This document shows, in pieces, positions 62,042 to 64,000 of a stretch of DNA of 64,000 bases. How positions within the stretch are numbered: position 1 is the first letter of the stretch; each line of letters begins with the position of its first letter. The stretch covers positions 620,001 through 684,000 of the forward strand of contig VTFK01000010.1 in NCBI GenBank assembly GCA_009617715.1. The letters run 5' to 3'. Under the pieces are notes generated by a model. The model did not search any database, had not been told where the DNA came from, and worked only from the letters and a program-made list of their open reading frames with translations. Origin of the DNA: Plectrocnemia conspersa. Taxonomy: Eukaryota; Arthropoda; Insecta; Trichoptera; Polycentropodidae. The position numbers and the translations under genes were made by a program.

Positions 62042-64000
62042 TTTTTTTTTTTTTTATAAAAGTTTATTTCTTAAATAGACATAGGTAAAATGCATACAGA
62101 TATATTAAATGCACAATACTGGTTCATAACCATTTACATTGTTTACAAATTGTTAAGTTATACAATAACATAAAAAGAATAATAAATTATACGAGAATAT
62201 ACTAAATTAAAGGAAAATACATAAAACCTTTTACAAATTTAAAAAAAAAAATCCAAAAAAAAAAAAAAAAAAATTTTGGAAAAGAATGAAGCAGATGAGA
62301 AAAACAAATTATACAAAATACATAATATACAAAATAAAAAACACATACAAAGGTAAATAAACCTAGCCCCCTGTAGACCTGAAACTGATGACACTGTGAT
62401 GAGCTTAACTGCATCAAAGCAATATGTGCTTAGGCATTTTATGTTTGTATTTAAATTTAAGTTTTGCTTTGTCGTAATCACCGATTCTTGAAATTAGTGG
62501 GTTTGCGTGGTCTCGCGAGATTTTTTTATAGTATTTTTCGGTTTGATAATAACAGTATTCTTTAATGGTAGGAATTAAATGTTTGGTGTGGAGTTTTTAA
62601 GGTTAGTATAAAACGGTGTATTATAAATTATTTTTTTATGGCTTTATTTTGAATTACTTGAAGTTTATTAAAATTACTATTACTCGCGTTACTCCACACT
62701 GAACAAGCGTAAGTTAAAACAGGTCTGATTAATTGTCTATAGACTAGAATTTTATTTTTTTATTGTAAGCGCACTTTTTTTTCTATTAAATATTGATTTT
62801 AGAGCCGCAATGGCGCCGAGCCCTTTCGACCGGAGTTCAGTTATATGTTTATTGAATTTTAGTCTGGAGTCCAGGTGTATACCCAGATATTTAACGCTCG
62901 CTCTCCATTCAATGTTATGCCCTTGTTCACTTTTAATGGGTGCAGGCAAGGGTTGTCTACGTTTAGTGAATATTATTGCTTCTGTTTTGTCTTGATTAAT
63001 TTTAATTCTCCATTTCATAAAATATTTTTTTTTAAGTTTTCAAGGGATTTTTTTGAAGTTTAACTGCAATAGGTTTAAGACCATAAGAACTAGTAAGGAT
63101 TGCAGTGTCGTCAGCGTACATTGAGAGTTTAGTATTTTTTAACATTGGAATATCATTAGTATATAGAATGAAGAGAAACGGGCCAAGTATACTTCCTTGA
63201 GGAACACCAGCTGGTATTTTACGCGGTGTCGAAAATGTATTATTTAGCGAAACAACATAGCTTCGATTCTTCAGGTAAGACCGTAACATGTGAATAATGT
63301 AATAGGGAGTTTCATATTTTAAAAGTTTATACATTAATCCATCATGCCATACTGTATCAAAAGCCTTTTCCATATCTAATAATAAAAGACCAGAACTTTT
63401 TTTTTCATATTAAAATCGGCAGATATGTGCTCTGTTAATCTATTAAGTTGATGCGTAGTCGAGTGATTTTCGCGGAAACCAAATTGCTCATTAATGAGTT
63501 TGCTATTAAGAGATTCCTTTAATCGAGATAATATAATTTTTTCAAATAATTTGCTAAATGAGGGAAGTAAACTTATCGGGCGGTAGTTAATTGGTATGTT
63601 ATCTGCTTTGCCAGGTTTTTTTTTTATCGGATGAATTTTTGCCGTTTTCCAGATTATTGGGAAATATCCAAAAGATAAGCATGAATTAAAAAATGTTATT
63701 TAAGTACTTAAAGCAAACAAAAGGAAGGTTTTAATCAATATATTCTCTAATTTATCTATACCTGGAGCCTTTCTATTTGATAATCGTTTAACAATACTAA
63801 GAATTTCTGATATGCCGACTTGGTTAATGGATTTTTTTTTTATCTATTGGAGTTTTACTAATATCTTTAATTGCCCGGTCTACTTTATTTTGGGTTTTTT
63901 TGGTCAATGTAATTTTGCGTAAGTTGATAAGATGTAGAAAATGTCTCAGCTAAAATCTCGACCTTCTCCTGAGTCGTGTTAGCTACGTTGTTTCCGGTTT
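62042..64000 (-). mobile_element. Jockey-like non-LTR retrotransposon, 3' part, runs off right edge
   Basis: A minus-strand reverse transcriptase with family blocks in order: KAPGIDK (about 63750), INYRPISLLPSFSKLFEKI, INEQFGFRENHST, LLLLDMEKAFDTVWHDGL, AGVPQGSILGPFLFILYTND, the catalytic YADDTAIL, KINQDKTEAIIF, VKYLGIHLDSRLKF and RPVLTYACSVWSN. The element ends in a T run at 62042-62055 on the plus strand (its poly(A) tail) after about 0.6 kb of 3' UTR. The 5' part (ORF1, endonuclease) lies beyond the window. The frame is broken several times, each time at an A run, and there is one in-frame TAA near 63702. This copy is probably inactive. Confidence 0.93.

Noticed and set aside
62202..62481. 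Two phenylalanine-rich minus frames
   Set aside because: Arise from long A runs in the LINE 3' UTR.
1..64000. CRISPR arrays, operons, ribosome binding sites, bacterial or viral genes
   Set aside because: Spliced eukaryotic genes and insect-type repeats; no regularly spaced short repeats, no operon-like gene packing and no viral gene recognised.

Overview
The window is nuclear DNA from an AT-rich animal genome, most likely an insect. The evidence is two spliced genes with GT-AG introns, one of them an insect A-type muscarinic receptor, and a background of decayed non-LTR retroelements, hAT-like and pogo/Tigger-like MITEs and AT microsatellites. I cannot fix the insect order from sequence alone.

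Only two genes can be supported, and they converge. On the plus strand, 21008-24925 is a complete four-exon gene for a 175-residue protein with an N-terminal MGCGSSS acylation-type motif and a short stathmin-like segment, best matching the stathmin domain-containing 1 (STMND1) family. On the minus strand, 28097-31576 carries the last two coding exons of the muscarinic acetylcholine receptor mAChR-A: the third intracellular loop, TM6, TM7 and C-tail. Splice phases agree at every junction. The reading frame of the receptor's last exon is broken inside a run of nine G. The exons for TM1-TM5 are not in the window, so the receptor's next intron probably runs from 31577 past the right edge, more than 32 kb.

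Layout. 1-20.9 kb: no recognisable coding gene; a large diverged inverted repeat (about 1060-2140 against 3465-4885) with a nested MITE, a hAT-like MITE, a LINE fragment, and scattered GC-richer islands that look like conserved non-coding DNA or untranslated exons. 20.9-25 kb: the STMND1-like gene. 25-28 kb: AT-rich spacer between the two 3' ends. 28-31.6 kb: mAChR-A exons, with an intron holding a repeat copy and an RT fragment. 31.6-62 kb: presumed receptor intron or upstream DNA with a hAT-like MITE, RT fragments, hairpins, a minisatellite and a series of GC-richer islands. 62-64 kb: the 3' part of a Jockey-like LINE on the minus strand, running off the right edge.

The two genes are not obviously linked in function. 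I found no convincing new multi-gene system. The most useful leads are the homopolymer-linked frame breaks (probably consensus errors), the composite inverted repeat with its nested insertion, the GC-rich islands and a few long hairpins.
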